A stretch of DNA of 64,000 nucleotides from Bugula neritina (GCA_964035545.1 OZ037771.1:7110690-7174689); one strand, 5' to 3'. Positions 48,201 to 60,549 are shown, counted from the stretch's first letter. Translations and numbers: made by a program. The notes: generated by a model from the sequence alone, not told the origin.

Positions 48201-51200
48201 TTTATAAAAACATGGTTTCAAAAATTGATAGGACTAGTGGTGGTTTACTAACATAAAGAACTACTATGCACAGTATCCAACTACAACGAATCACAAAGTA
48301 ATTAAAATATTAGCGTTTTTAAACAACTTTTTTTATCTTGATTATTTCATTTTTGTCAGATTTTTATAAAAAAATAATAAAAAGTATATTGTTACTTTTA
48401 GAGAAAATATCTCACTGGTTTCAAATAAATATTAAACTGTGTTTTAGCAAGCTTAGTATATGGCTATTAGCTAACAGCTTTTCTTGTCTATTAAAGTACA
48501 TTTCCTGTCAATAAAGTTGTTTTTGCAACTTTAAGCTGCCACAAGTTAGCTTTGAATTTTGTTAATTCATTAATAAATTCAAAACTAGATTATAATATAA
48601 TATTTTGAAATATGCAGTTTTGAATTCTAGGAGTAACGTAAATCTACATATTTGAATACTTTTATGTTGGTATATACCTTTAAAATGCACCTATAAGCGT
48701 TATAACAGCTTTTTAATAACTGAATGGAACTACTGCAAGAAAGGACTAACGAAGTTTAATTTTGTTTAATGTTTTCAATAAGATTATAGAAATCTTAAGT
48801 TTTCAGAACTTAGAAACTGACATTATACCTGTGCAAATTATAGTTCCTTTATCTGGAGACCAATTGCCATTATCACTGCAAGTGTAATGATCACTAGCCC
48901 CATGTAAAGCAAAGCCTCTATTACAGTTTACTTCACAAGTAGCTCCTTGAACTTGGGGAGATGTTTGACACTCTCTGGTAGTTCTGCCATTAGGTATATA
49001 CCCCAATTCAGGGCAGAGACCTACAAAAACATCCACATGAAATTACCACAAAATAAACTTTTTTTACTAAAATTATAATCAGTTTTGTCAACTCATGCAC
49101 AGCCAACCACTCACTCACTCACTCACTCACTCACTCACTCACTCACTCACTCACTCACTCACTCACTCACTCACTCACTCACTCACTCACTCACTCACTC
49201 ACTCACTCAACTCACTCACTCAACTCACTCACTCACTCAACTCACTCACTCCAGCAATCATTAACTCATGAGCATTCTCGCCAACTTCATTAGATAATTC
49301 CGGATTTTCTCACGATGACATGTCAAAGAACCCAAAGAAGGTGTCCAGGTTCCATCAGCTAAACATCTGTACTCTGATTTTGGGATCGATAATCTAGAGC
49401 CTTGTTGACAAGTTACCCCACAAACAGCATCTTTACTCTGCCAGAAGGTTTTGCAGTTATGAGTTGTGACGCCAAAGTCGACAGGACTCAAAGGTGGACA
49501 CTTGGCTGAATTAATAGTCAACAACAACTTCTAAGTTGCGATACAATTAATTAGTCAATAATGTATAGCAAACTTTTAAGCTATATGAATACGATTAAAT
49601 AATGCATTGCACACTAAAAATAGTAAATTTACAATCACTTTAATTGTAGATCAAAAACTTACACTAATAATGTATAATATTAGCAAAGGTTCCATTACAT
49701 TTTCACAAGTCAAACAATTTTGAAAACTCTGTATGATCAGGTTAACACCACAGCTCAGTTATATAGTGTGATGAAGACAAAAAACAAATATATGAAAATA
49801 TATTATTGTAATTTCAATTGAATATTTACAGAGTTAGGCACTTTTTACATGTACTTTACTTGTTCAACAAACATAATATGAGTGCTGTTTTATGCTACAT
49901 CTAGAATGTAGAATAATCTAGAAAAATTACAAGGCTGTAGCTGGCAAGTTGTGTAATGAAAACAAATTAGGTCATACTTGACTTACGCCTGCAAGTGATA
50001 TCTTCTGCAGAAGGAAACCATACTTTGTTTTGTAGACAAGTGTATCTAAAGTATGCTGTTGCATGCTCAAAGTTTTCATTACAACTTACACTGCACACTT
50101 GGCGAAAATCAACTACCCCAGTGGTGCAGCTTGCCGGTAGAATTTCTCCATTTGAAACCGGTGGTAAAGCTGCACACTTTTGATCTGAAAGTTTTTTTAT
50201 AAAATAGATTATATATATATAGTATATATATATATATATATATATATATCCCGGTAATAAATGTTTTTCATCTAAAACTGAAAATAATGTTGGTATATTA
50301 TTTGTAAACATAATCAGTAAAACTGCACTATGATGTTAATGTAATATGAAAATTTTATATCTCCAATTTACTTATATCTCAAGTTGTTTATTTTACCTAC
50401 GTTCACATTTGATTTGACCGACTGGAGGTGCCCAGTTACCATCCTCCGTGCAGGAGTAGCTAGTCACGTCTGAGTATATTTCATAACTATCTTGGCAGAC
50501 CACTTTGCATGCCGTTCCTGCAACTTGTGCACTTCGCTGACACTCTAAAGATTCACCATTTTGAATGGATGGCAGCTTAGCACAGCTCACTGAAACACAT
50601 GTTGTAAAATAATAAAATTAAAAAACGTATTTTGTAAAACTTTCCAAAATTTTGAATTTAATTATCTCAACATAGTTTTGCAAAATTAGGCCACATACTT
50701 TAAATTTAATTTATGTTTTTTAAATAAAAAAAAACATATAAAAAGCAAGCAATAAACAATAACGAAAGTTGCTATTCAGTCGTATCCAATATAATATAAT
50801 ATACCATTTGAGAAATTCAAAAATTTCCATGTAGAGTCAACATAAGATATATGGGCTCGGGTGTTCAAGTTATACTTGAATATAAAGTTTGATAATACCT
50901 ATACCTTCTATTGACATCTCAACCACTTTAAAAACCAAAATATTGCTTTAAAATTTTATCAAAAGCTGTACGTGAAACTCTTACCAGGCTCAGGTTCTTT
51001 CTCTAAAAATGTGTAAAGTAAGTAAAGCAATTTTGACAAACTGACAAGAAAAGTATAAGGTTACTAAATTCTAAAGCCAACTTGTTTAATTTAAACCACT
51101 ATAGGAAATTAAAATAGTTCTTCAAAAAGTTCTCTTTCACAATATTTCTTCTCAACTTTTTATGCCAAAAACCAAATTTTAGTACCAGTAAAAACAATAT

Positions 51201-53470
51201 ACTCAGCAAATGGAAAGCATATTATTAAAGTTTTAAAAGCTTAACAGGTTCAAAATATATGGAGTAGAAGCATCAATGATCAACACATTTTCTTCATAGC
51301 TGACAAAATAAAAATATTTTTATTCAAATAAACTCAAATTAAAAGACTCTTATTTTTAAGAATAAAGGTTTCTATCCCTGAACTACATACAACAATGTCC
51401 ACAAGTGATGAGTAAACTTTGCACTATAACTTTTAGCAAACATTTTTAGCTAATTATCACATATATATTATTATATTGAAGATATTGTCACATTGAATGC
51501 CTAAGAAAAGACAAGTAATTAGATAAATGCTTAGAAGAAGTAAAACGGACTGGTATTACATACCCATGCATGAAATTTCATTTAAAGCAGGTTTCCAGTT
51601 TCCTGTAGCATCACATTCAAATATTGACTGAGTTCCAATCAGTAGGTAACCAATATCACATGACACTCGACATATGCTACCGTATACTGGATCTGTCGTT
51701 TGACATAAAAGTGGCGTTTGTCCATTTGGTATTGTAGGTATTCGTGGGCACTTTATAGCTATACACAAATATACATATGCACTCTCTTATATAGGCGGTC
51801 AAGTAAATTTTGCACACAGAATTAAACACAATTAAAATATAAAAGTGCAGTTTGAATTGAAAGTTTTTAAATTGGTAATAGGTTAAGCTGTTATTTGCAA
51901 CTCTGCGAGCAAACGTTGTTTTAAATTTCTATATTTTAGTTGTTATAATTTTTTCCTTGTTTATCTTAAAAAAGTTGGGTTGTTGAAATCCTAAAGTCAA
52001 TCATTCTGTTTATTTTTATGCAATAATTATGTTTTTAAATCTAAATTGATCACAGACTTACACACTAATAAGCATATATTATTACGACAGAACAACTCAT
52101 TCATTCTGGTAAAGAGAAAGACATCTCGATATTTTTAGACACCAGATATTTCCGATTGAACTGTCACACTTTACATACCAACGTTGTGAAAATGTCTATA
52201 CAATAATTGTAGCATAAATATTTGCGGCAATTTCTTAGTAAAACAAAGTTCATGTGCTTAGCAATAAAAAGATTAGATAGTTGCTTCTTTTTCAAAATTA
52301 AAACTATTTATTTATAAGGTTTTTTTAAAATTAGCTTACAGTATAGCCTACTAAAATTGATTCGTACTCACGTTCACAGGAAATAGTGCGTCGGTTTGGT
52401 GTCCAATCTCCATCAGCACCACACTCATACATTGTTGTGGATGATCCAGTAGCATAACCAGCGTCACACACGAGTTCACATACTGTTCCAGCTATTTGGC
52501 CAAAACTCTCACAGCTACCTGAAAACTTTCCGTGTACTACCGAGCCAAGTGTGTCACATAGCGCTACAAAGATAATGTTATGAGACTTTTACCTGCTGGG
52601 CAAATTATTTCACTATATTTATATTAGCAATAGTTTCTATTACTCACGATTACAAACTGCATAATTTTTGTGACCAATTATTTAACCATGGTCTTTATGT
52701 TATATTATTAAACAAAAAGAGCACAATCAAATATTTTTTTGTATAAATAGATATTCATAGTTAGTTTTCTTTTATTAAAATCAATCAATATTCAATTACT
52801 TATATATATCATTTGAACTTATTATAAAAATTTCAAAGAATATATACAAGTAATTGCATACTGCTGAGCTGAATAAAATATCCACTTAAATTGATGCTTT
52901 TAAATTACATTGACACAACACAAATAATACAAGAGTACACAGTTGCATGTATGCAATGTCGTCGAAGCTTTTTTACCTTTGCAAGTGATTGATCCAAGGG
53001 TAGGGGACCAAACCCCACTTTCTAAGCACACATATTCTGAATGCGAGCCTGTCAATCTAGCATTTCTATAGCAATTTATCTGGCAGGCTGAATCCTTGTT
53101 TTGCCAAAAATAAGTGCAACTATCTGAGGTATATCCATAGCGAATAGATCCAATAGGCTGACACTCCCCTTAAAAATTTAGCAAAGTCACTATCACACGT
53201 TTTCTGTATCAAATATAAGAATTTTAACAGAAAAATAAGTTGAAAGTAAAATAAAAAGTATATTAGTAAAAGCTGTTGTTCTACTACAACTCTGGTTTGC
53301 TGAACATGAATTAATTAAAAAGCTGACTGTTTATATATATTTTAATTGTCTGAAAGTGCTGATTATACGTGAAATAAATAAATGTATATACCAAGACGTT
53401 GTAGATCTTGTCCTTGAGTCACATAAACTAATTTTATAAATAAAGCAATTATTATAATAAAAAGTTCCAT
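32367..53470 (-). CDS. Gene C: 18-sushi/FN3 single-pass membrane receptor
   Basis: 29 exons in transcript order: 53470-53392, 53168-52977, 52563-52372, 51758-51564, 51002-50985, 50589-50401, 50184-49987, 49505-49314, 49020-48829, 47801-47604, 47158-46967, 46271-46074, 44984-44793, 44150-43953, 43350-43159, 42889-42692, 42449-42258, 41513-41316, 41140-40937, 40376-40083, 39503-39352, 38483-38348, 36869-36678, 36401-36264, 35950-35663, 34626-34423, 34055-33953, 33218-33027, 32556-32367. They sum to 5298 nt (1765 aa). Layout: signal peptide (MELFIIIIALFIKLVYVTQG), 17 CCPs (27-1136), four FN3-like domains (1137-1536), juxtamembrane CCP (1537-1604), TM helix (core TTILLLVVFGGGLGMIILIT) and a 127-residue tail. 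The donor at 33027 (GTATAA) is the least certain junction. No catalytic domain is present. It is the long paralogue of gene A. Confidence 0.85.
34147..34312 (-). mobile_element. Diverged SINE copy
   Basis: Contains AAAAGCAATTATGATTGAATGC, TACCATCACCAATTGACC, TTTGTCCGGTTTGAACC (B-box region) and AAATGCTCTAACTCCTGA in order, in blocks. The head is truncated. It lies in the gene C intron between the juxtamembrane CCP and TM exons. Confidence 0.7.
37478..37822. mobile_element. MITE with ~70-bp terminal inverted repeats
   Basis: The left end AGCCTAGGGCCACAC is repeated inverted at the right end GTGTGGCCCTAGGCT. Internal matches continue: TATTTTCGCATGCG against CGCATACGAAAATA, and GTAGCAAAGGTGTCCACTGT against ACAGTGGACACCTTTGCTAC. 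The element is ~345 bp, richer in G+C than the intron of gene C that contains it, and has no ORF. The superfamily is unassigned and no clear target duplication is visible. Confidence 0.8.
38161..38273 (+). mobile_element. SINE 3' fragment
   Basis: CAGTCATAATTTCTCCT and, after a spacer, AATAGGGTTTTTCATATGGA and CGACTATAAAC match the distal part of the SINE family. No tRNA-like head. It lies in a gene C intron, 75 bp from the 38348 exon end. Confidence 0.5.
41478..41831. repeat. Tandem duplication covering a CCP exon start and its intron
   Basis: Segment 41478-41658 and segment 41664-41831 share TTCCTGAGCTGCGGGCA, CTGCTAGCTATAA, ATATTTGAAGAAA and ACAAAATAGATGCTACTAT in the same order. On the minus strand each copy carries the splice acceptor and first ~35 nt of the CCP exon whose real copy ends at 41513. 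The second copy is a partial, non-functional exon start, since its frame soon meets a stop. Confidence 0.8.
45125..45335 (+). mobile_element. Full-length tRNA-derived SINE copy (reference copy in this window)
   Basis: Head GAAGCCGCAGTGGTCTAGGG with A-box TGGTCTAGGGG, B-box GGGTTCAAACC, then GGCCATTGGTGATGTTAGAA, AATTGCTCCTGTGCCTCATT, CCATCAGGGGTTTCTCACAG and a tail GAACTTGTG. Internal pol III boxes with a long unrelated body define a SINE, not a tRNA gene. It lies in the gene C intron upstream of the 44984 exon. Confidence 0.88.
49109..49253. repeat. (CACT)n microsatellite
   Basis: About 145 bp of pure ACTC tetramers ending with CACTCAA variants, in the gene C intron between CCP exons at 49020 and 49314. 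It ends about 60 bp from the 49314 donor. Confidence 0.96.
50209..50250. repeat. Short (AT)n tract
   Basis: About 40 bp of AT, directly upstream (minus strand) of the CCP exon ending at 50184. Confidence 0.85.
50985..51002 (-). other. 18-nt microexon of gene C
   Basis: Between CCP3 and CCP4, an AG-bounded, GT-followed 18-nt segment fits the phase-1 frame and adds a short EKEPEP linker. Its acceptor (TTTTTAG) and donor (GTAAGA) are both good. Skipping it keeps the frame, so it may be alternative. Confidence 0.6.
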
Positions 53471-53960
53471 TGCAAGCTTTAGAGAATATGTATATTTGCT
53501 TTGACCTAAAGGTTCACCTATAAGCACAACAATTTAAGACAGATAAATGAAGTTATGCACAGAGAAAAAAGTTTGATTAATTGTTGGATAAATACTTGCT
53601 TCAAATTCTTTTACATAAAACAAATGCATTGTCTGATCATTTCACTACATCTATTATCTGAACATAAAACTTATATAAATTAAATGTTTTATTTTAGGCA
53701 TAGACTACAAAAATATTATATAGTTCACAAGTGCAATAAAATTGTCATACTAAATATAATATAATATCAACTATTTCTGTTGCGCTGTGTTCAAATACAA
53801 TTAGAATTAGAAAGGCCATGTTTTTTTATATCATTTTGCTTGTAGGGAACATGTCAATAGTTGTATCAACAAGAAGAAAAAAGTACCTATAATGTGGTCA
53901 TATTTTGTGCAAATGTTTCCTGTATTGTATTACACAATACTCACCTATTTGTTAGAAAAT
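53471..53960. other. Gene C upstream flank
   Basis: 490 bp between the gene C start codon and a SINE. It should include the 5' UTR and perhaps the promoter. A TATAG acceptor-like site at about 53521 on the minus strand could join an untranslated first exon. No coding exon is seen. Confidence 0.35.
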
Positions 53961-54182
53961 ACTCATGCAAGTTTATAGCCACCATCCCTGTGAGAAAACC
54001 TCTGATTAAAAGTTTTTTTGTTAAATAAACCTAAGAACTTATTTATGCAAAGGGAGCACAGGATCAGTTATGACTGAATAGCCTCTTTTAGATTACCAAT
54101 TAATGGCTTTTGTCATGGCTTAAATCCATGACCAGTCATGCTTACCAGGCAAACGCTTTAACCTCTAGATCACAGCTGCTCC
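53961..54182 (-). mobile_element. SINE copy upstream of gene C
   Basis: Minus-strand order: head GGAGCAGCTGTGATCTAGAG, decayed B-box, GTCATAACTGATCCTGTGCT, and terminal GGGATGGTGGCTATAAACTT then GCATGAGT. It is almost complete but diverged in the tRNA-like part. Confidence 0.8.
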
Positions 54183-54509
54183 TAGCTATTGCATGTAAAT
54201 TTACTGCTTCTAACCAAACAGCAGTATGAATTGTACTGTACTACAGTATGCCACATTCTCAAACCATCAACTTATCATTAAAAAGTTTCCCTTTAACCTT
54301 TTGTTTGATATATTTAAAGTAATATATATTAAATAATTTGAAGTAGTAAAAAAACAAACAAATACACACCATTATGAGAACCAACTTTGATTTTTTCTAT
54401 TTTTTGTTTATGCATTTGCTGTTTGCATATAGCTAACTTTTAATTTTTACAATTAATTCAAAAATAGAAAGTTTTATTGTTTTCAGATGATAACTGTTAC
54501 TGTGTCATC

Positions 54510-54590
54510 ATGGGTGCTGCTTGGTACGGATGCTGCTTGGTACGGATGCTGCTTGGTACGGATGCTGCTTGGTACGGATGCCTGTGTATT
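54510..54590. repeat. Minisatellite, 16-bp unit GCTGCTTGGTACGGAT
   Basis: Four head-to-tail copies with almost no divergence. G+C is high relative to the surroundings. No coding frame or SINE similarity. Confidence 0.9.
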
Positions 54591-54675
54591 GTGATCAACT
54601 TAATAAAGGGTGAATAGGTGGAAGACATTGAAGCAGGCTACAACTCTACTTTCTGTTTATTGCCAACAGTATATT

Positions 54676-54745
54676 TCTCACAAAACTCAAATTCAAACTT
54701 GAACTTGAACTCAAGCTTGAACTCAAACTCGAACTTAAACTGTAA
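54676..54745. repeat. Degenerate AACTTGAACTCA minisatellite
   Basis: About 70 bp of repeated AACTTG/AACTCA/AACTCG hexamers between the 16-bp minisatellite and unremarkable AT-rich DNA. Confidence 0.75.
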
Positions 54746-55973
54746 CCTAAAACCATAAAAATTAAAAATATCTTGTTAATTTAACATTAATTAACACAGC
54801 TGACAAAACATTTAGTTAATGAAGTTAAAAACAAAAGATAGTATAATACTTGATACTTACAATTATTGTGACAATAAAGTCTAAGTTGCCTGCATCCTCA
54901 ACAGGAGATAAATTGAGCTACACTCACTTATTGAACAAAAACTGCCAGTAATTATTTTATTTTTCTAAATTTTCTTTTCCAACGTATTACCAGTAATTAT
55001 TAGTACATTTGACTATGTAAAAATTTTCACAATTATATCTAAAGCATTGTGAAGACTTCTAAACTTAAAATACTAATGAAATATGGCAGAATAAAAAATT
55101 ATTGATATAAATTATAGTCAATTTTATTATAATAATATATAACATGTTTTGCATGTTATAATAATTGAAAAGCATTTTAATTATGCTAATAAATGAAATA
55201 TTTACTTCAAAGCATATTATTTTACTAATTGGTATGATTTTAGTTTATGTTCAAAAATTTAAAGTATATTGTTGCATCAGGTTTGATTTGCTTCCTGATA
55301 AAAAATCAAGTATTGATTTGTTTTCCCATCATTTCAAGTGAGTTTTTTATTTTCTGGGTAAAATGATTTACTAGGTTTGAAATAACCAGTGCATCACACG
55401 GCTTTTACGACTGTCAGGGTCGATCCTCATTTTGCCATTTCGCGATATTAGCCGCAATAAACAATATATTTTCGTGCGATAACATCGACTGTCTAGGGCG
55501 CTACTGTTGACGAATCAGAACAAAGAGAGCACATGAGTGCTGTAAACATGTACGTGTTGTTATGGTTACTAATGATGATCTGCTACGTAATTTTTGTAGT
55601 AGACAACTCTCACAGAAATCATTTATTTGTCTTTTCCTTATTTAGCTAACAACTTTTGCCTAGAAAAGAGAGAAGGCAAGGTGGCTCAAGCGATGCTGTA
55701 TTTTTTTAGAATGTTTTAGCTTAAATTCTGTTTGGTTTATCCTACTAGAATGTTACCTGCTGCAGCATCAACACTATCATTGCAAAACTATATCTACTTA
55801 TAACAAAATCTTGATGCCCATAGCAAAATTATCTACTTTATTGTGGCGGATGTGCAAGAGTTTGGAGTCATCTCATCAATTACACATAGCAACAGAAGAA
55901 CCCAATATAGAAATAACAGAAAGCCAAAGACGGTATACCTTTATTTTTAACCAAGAAAGAATTTTGTTAAACA
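54746..55973. other. Intergenic stretch with a CpG-bearing patch
   Basis: Mostly AT-rich without clear genes. At about 55390-55560 CpG density rises sharply (CGCGATATTAG, TTCGTGCGATAAC, GGGCGCTACTG). This could be a promoter or a mobile fragment. A possible plus-strand exon starts at ATG 55814 (MPIAKLSTLLWRMCKSLESS...) and meets a GTATAC donor after 55932. No partner exon was found, so it is not called. Confidence 0.3.
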
Positions 55974-58040
55974 TTATATTGTGAAGTTCACCATAAAAAA
56001 ACTGATTTTACAAGTGGTTACATCTTTTCCGAAAATAAAGGTGCCATGAAGCAGCCGAAAATGAAGTCGTCCGCTCACCAGACACCTAAAAAATAATTAT
56101 GCAACATGATATTTTTAAAATTAAACACAGATATGCAACAGTCATCACCTACATAATTTTTTATAAATTTAACAAGCTTGTTTAGTGAAAGTGTATAATA
56201 CAAATACTAATGTTGATGGCGAAAATGCAGCGGTAGCCATGTTCCAGCAAGATAGTAAATCAATATAAATAAGAAGTCATATCATATCTATGTTATATAT
56301 GTATTCAATTCTGGTTTATGCTTTATGCCTTCAACTATCAGTGCACAACCACTAATCCTATTTCTACCAACACCATCTCTACCGCTAACAGTACTAACGT
56401 CAGAACCAAAAGCAACTTCACCACTACTACTAATAATTCTATTATTTTATTATTATTACTTCTACTACTATACTACTGCTACTGCTACTACTACTTCTAC
56501 TACTGCTGCTGCTGCTACTACTTCTACTACTGCTACTGCTGCTGCTACTACTACTACTGCTACTACTACTACTGCTACTACTACTTTTACCACTACCACC
56601 GCCACCGCCGCCGCTGCCGCCGCCATCACTACTAATATTGTTTCTACTACAAATACTGTAAATCTTACCAGCAGCAAGTTATATTGGAAACTGTTTGCTC
56701 ATTTTATCATTGTATTAGTGCAATAACAAAATGTTTATATTTTAATATAGTCAAACCTTTTAAAAAACTAGGCTGCTACTTATGAACTAAGAAGTTGTGC
56801 TACCCACCTTGATATGCACTCAGCTCCAACACCAAGCAGGTGGTTATGATGCTTCTCCACAATAGCCAGGCCATCCAGCTGTCCGATTGTATGCATCTAC
56901 GTAAAAATTATTGGCATATGGTGCAAGAAATGATTAAAAACCAGATAGGTGTGCTAGAATTTATACAGCATAATATAGAGTAAGGTAAAAGAGAACAGAC
57001 CGTCAAGTGGTACAGCATAGAAACAATTACTAGCTATTATATGCTTTATAGAAGTTGGCAAATTGTAGCCCACTAGATATGAACTTTAGTTAGCATTTTA
57101 TTTTGGCTTTCAGCAACTGCTTTAATCACTGATCTTGGTAAAACCAATATGTTTACAAATTAACACCTCCACTAGATAGGTATACAGGTCAAAATATTCC
57201 AATTGGTGACATACTAAAAGAAAATGTATATTTATTCATCTTTAAAAGATTGCTAATAATTTATAAAACAGCGTCGAAATCACTAAAGTAACAGCGCAAA
57301 TAAGTTTATTAAACAGCATTATAGGATTGCCTATTACTAGTTTCATGATTTCTATTATTTTACTGGTTTCAAACATAATATAGGCTGAAAAAGCAATATT
57401 AGTTCTCTCACTTTTGCTAACTACATTGCTTGGAAGGCCATCATAATTAGATTAGATCAAACAAATGTGTTGACAGGTAGACTGGAACAGGCCTAAAATT
57501 TGCAAGGTATAATTTAAATTTATCTGGCCTGAAATTGCTGAAACTGACAATACAATAATATGAGAAACGAGCAGGGTTTTTTATTAAAGCTAGCAAAAAT
57601 AATTCCTCTACATATAATTAACATACAGTCCATACATATAATATATTACTATGTCCAGGCAGCAGTGCTTGTTCTAGCCAAAAGAAAACTGATTTAATGG
57701 CTGATTTTAATGGCCAACAAGAAATTTATGGCGCACAGTGGCATTGTCATATTTTTAATATTCAAAATTACAGTTCTAATCTATCAATCATTTTATCAAT
57801 ACTACTATACTATAATCTACTCCTGCTGCTGCTGCTGGTGGTTCTACCACTGCTACCATACTGCTGAGTAATGCAAGCTAAGTAATTTAAATTACAATTA
57901 AAAAAATTATCGGACTTTCTTTTCTATTACCTGTCCAGTTTAGCATTTCTTTCATCATAGCTTGCCATATTAACTTGAAAATTCACAGGGTTTGAGTTAG
58001 ACCTATGGAATATACTTACAAGTAGAATGAACCCACAGTT
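55974..58040 (-). CDS. Possible small gene of unknown function, five short exons
   Basis: Candidate exons in transcript order: 58040-58020, 57973-57931, 57213-57167, 56896-56808, 56085-55974. They have GT-AG borders and consistent phases (0, 1, 0, 2), totalling 312 nt to a stop at 55974. The best part is 56896-56808 (MHTIGQLDGLAIVEKHHNHL...), which reads like a helical soluble protein and follows naturally from QLEYFDLYTYLVE in the preceding exon. No start codon is fixed: the model is open at its 5' end. No family is recognised. Exons this short can arise by chance in AT-rich DNA, and the last exon is the weakest. Confidence 0.3.
56420..56650. repeat. Trinucleotide repeat (CTA/CTG/CCG)n
   Basis: A run of ACT/GCT triplets grading from CTA-rich to CTG and then CCGCCG. 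The Thr/Ala/Tyr/Val-rich frames on both strands are products of the repeat. Confidence 0.95.
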
Positions 58041-58527
58041 CTGCAATATATCATAAAAACATTCAAAATAAAACTATAGGAAAACCAAGTAAATGCTTCT
58101 AAGTATTAGCGCAAGTAAAGATGCTATGCAATCTATCCAACATGCAGCCAAATGTCTCAAAATAAGCTTCAGAGTTATAAATATAAAATGTTTCCAAATC
58201 AAGGCTAGCAACACTTCTGTTGTTGTGATAGCAAATTTTGCTTAATAAAGTAAGGAAACCAGCTTCCCTTGCATGACTCAATTTCTATTAAAGAAAAATT
58301 ATACTCTCCTATAATCGCTGAAACACAGGCCTGTCATAAGTACATGAATGGTAATTCTAGATGTTTCCCTAAAACCATCATCAAAACAGTAAACACACTG
58401 CAAAATATTTATTTTTACTTTTTCTGCTCAAACATTTAAATGGGCTCTGCAGGATATGACAAATACCAAAATAATTCCGCTTTGTGAACTAGCAAATATG
58501 GACAAACAAACACCCTAATATTCACGC

Positions 58528-58960
58528 CAAAAGAAAAGTCTACGCAGTTGGTGTTCTCAGCATTCTTCCTTGTGGATCAAAAACATGGGCAACATGTGGA
58601 CTGCAAGAATCAAAGCTCAGCACTTTTCATACCTGGAGTTTAAGATGCATGTTGAGTAAAATCTGGGAAGATAAAATGATAAATGAAGATGTATTTGAAA
58701 TCACAGACCCGGATTCTCTTTCTTCAAAACTGAATTTCTTCTGTCTTCACTGGGCTGGTCAACATGCCAAAGTATCTCATCCGCCGCACTCGATTGCATG
58801 CATTAATATCAAAAGGAACTCATCCAGCTAGAAGAACTTATATCTAAGGTTTGAGGATGTCCTGAAACAAGAGCTTAAGGAATTTTACATAAAATCCAAT
58901 CAATTTACCACCTCTCAAATGGAGGCAAAGCATTCATGCAGGATGGGCATTCAACACTGA
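58528..58960 (+). pseudogene. Non-LTR retrotransposon (LINE) C-terminal fragment, dead
   Basis: One frame reads VLSILPCGSKTW, then ESKLSTFHTWSLRCM, then LNFFCLHWAGQ and RFEDVLKQELKEF. These follow the order of landmarks in the C-terminal part of many LINE reverse-transcriptase proteins (LYGSETW, L..FH.RCLR, RLRWLGH, and KD..KRDLK). The frame has an internal stop near 58830 and another at 58958. No upstream RT core or poly(A) tail is evident. It is a truncated remnant. Confidence 0.75.
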
Positions 58961-58974
58961 AAACAATATAAAGG

Positions 58975-60032
58975 GATCCATGGCTAGATGTTCAAGACAT
59001 GAATGCTAAGGGTGTCATCCATATGATCACTGAGATATTTATGACAATCTCTCAATATACCTTAGCATATTAAATATGCTTGTAGTTAAAGCTATTACTA
59101 TAGTTGTTATATATGCTACTAACTAACAAGCAATAACCGTATTACAAACATAGGTAAATGAGAAAAATAATTCAATAGTGGTGATATCAGTATGGGTATT
59201 ATAATTTAGCAATTAGCATAAAAACTAAAAATGATGAATGTAATGATGGTTAAAGTTATTAGATACCTAAACTTATACCTATATTAATTAAAACAGTGAC
59301 TTGTTGAAATATAAATAAATTAATATTCATTAAAACTTCATTGAATTAAAAGATAATTTTGAAGCAAAATGAACAGTTAAAATAAATTTATTCACAATAA
59401 TTTTAACTTTTTATGATCAACCTTAAAATTAAAACTCAAGTATTTGTAGCAAAGTTTTGAATAAAGTTGGATTTTGCAACAGTTTTAGATACTTTCACTA
59501 TCACTATGTGCATAACTGTATAAGTTTCATCATATTGATACAGTTACATACTCATACTCAAATATATGGTAAAATTATCAATAAATCAGGTATTAGTATT
59601 GAGATTGCGTTGGTCGAGATAACATCATGGTTACTCACTTATGGTTGTATACTTTAGCTTATATTTCTAGTCAAATGTACTACTGCCCTATTATTAAACT
59701 TAATCTTAGTCTGTCATCACTTAGAAAACATAGTTCAGTCTTGAGGCAAATCAGTTTGAGTGTCGTTAGTTTCATTACCACTAATCATTAGATTTAGTCA
59801 GTGTACTTGAAATTTATTGATCAATATTACCATCAAATTTAAGTGACTATTATTATGAATACTATATCCATCAAATATCAAAAACTGCAAACTTAATAAG
59901 TATGATTAAGAAAATCACAGCCAACATGGGGATGATTGAATTGTATGCTCGTGCTATTGAGATTCCTAACATAAAAGTTAACCTCGCATAATGATTAGAT
60001 AACAATCATATTCAATTTTTCATTACTGTCAT
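58975..60032. other. AT-rich spacer, nothing recognised
   Basis: No exon pair, repeat family or RNA gene was recognised between the LINE fragment and the next SINE fragment. Confidence 0.4.
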
Positions 60033-60162
60033 TTGTTAGGAAAAGCATCCAGTCATAATTGCTCCTATGCTCCAAATAAATAATTCCTTAGCCCCATTTA
60101 ACAAAAAAACCTTTCCCATCAGGGGTTTCTCACAGGGATGTCAACTATAAACTTGCACAAGT
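60033..60162 (+). mobile_element. SINE copy lacking its tRNA-like head
   Basis: TTGTTAGGAAAAGCATCCAG, TCATAATTGCTCCTATGCTC, CATCAGGGGTTTCTCACAGG and CAACTATAAACTTGCAC closely match the family body and tail. The 5' ~80 bp are missing, as in 5' truncation. Confidence 0.85.
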
Positions 60163-60549
60163 TTTATTTAATAGTAAATTAATTTACTTATATAAAAATT
60201 ATTACATTCACACTGATACATTGATGGTCATAATATTTTATATATCAATATCATCATTATGATACAATTATCACTATTACTATTAGTATTACTATATGAT
60301 AACTTATCAATAAAACTTCATAAAGTTCATGAAAAACATTAAATATAACAATTTAATCAAAACTAAATCAATGCCAAAGGGCAAGGTAGAATCAAAATTA
60401 AATAAGCTATAGGGCGTAGGCTATAAGTATAAGTATAATTATCATTATAAAACTAAGTTACTGATGAGTTGGTACTAGGTAGCATAAACATAAAATGAGC
60501 ATAAGCAAACATAAACTAAAACACCATTACATATATGATTTATGACCCT

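Noticed and set aside
56318-56726. Thr/Ala/Tyr-rich frames on both strands
   Set aside because: Products of the CTA/CTG/CCG triplet repeat.
58099-58281. 60-codon minus-strand frame preceded by an acceptor-like site
   Set aside because: It ends in a stop codon upstream of the exons it would have to join, and no partner exon was found on its 5' side.
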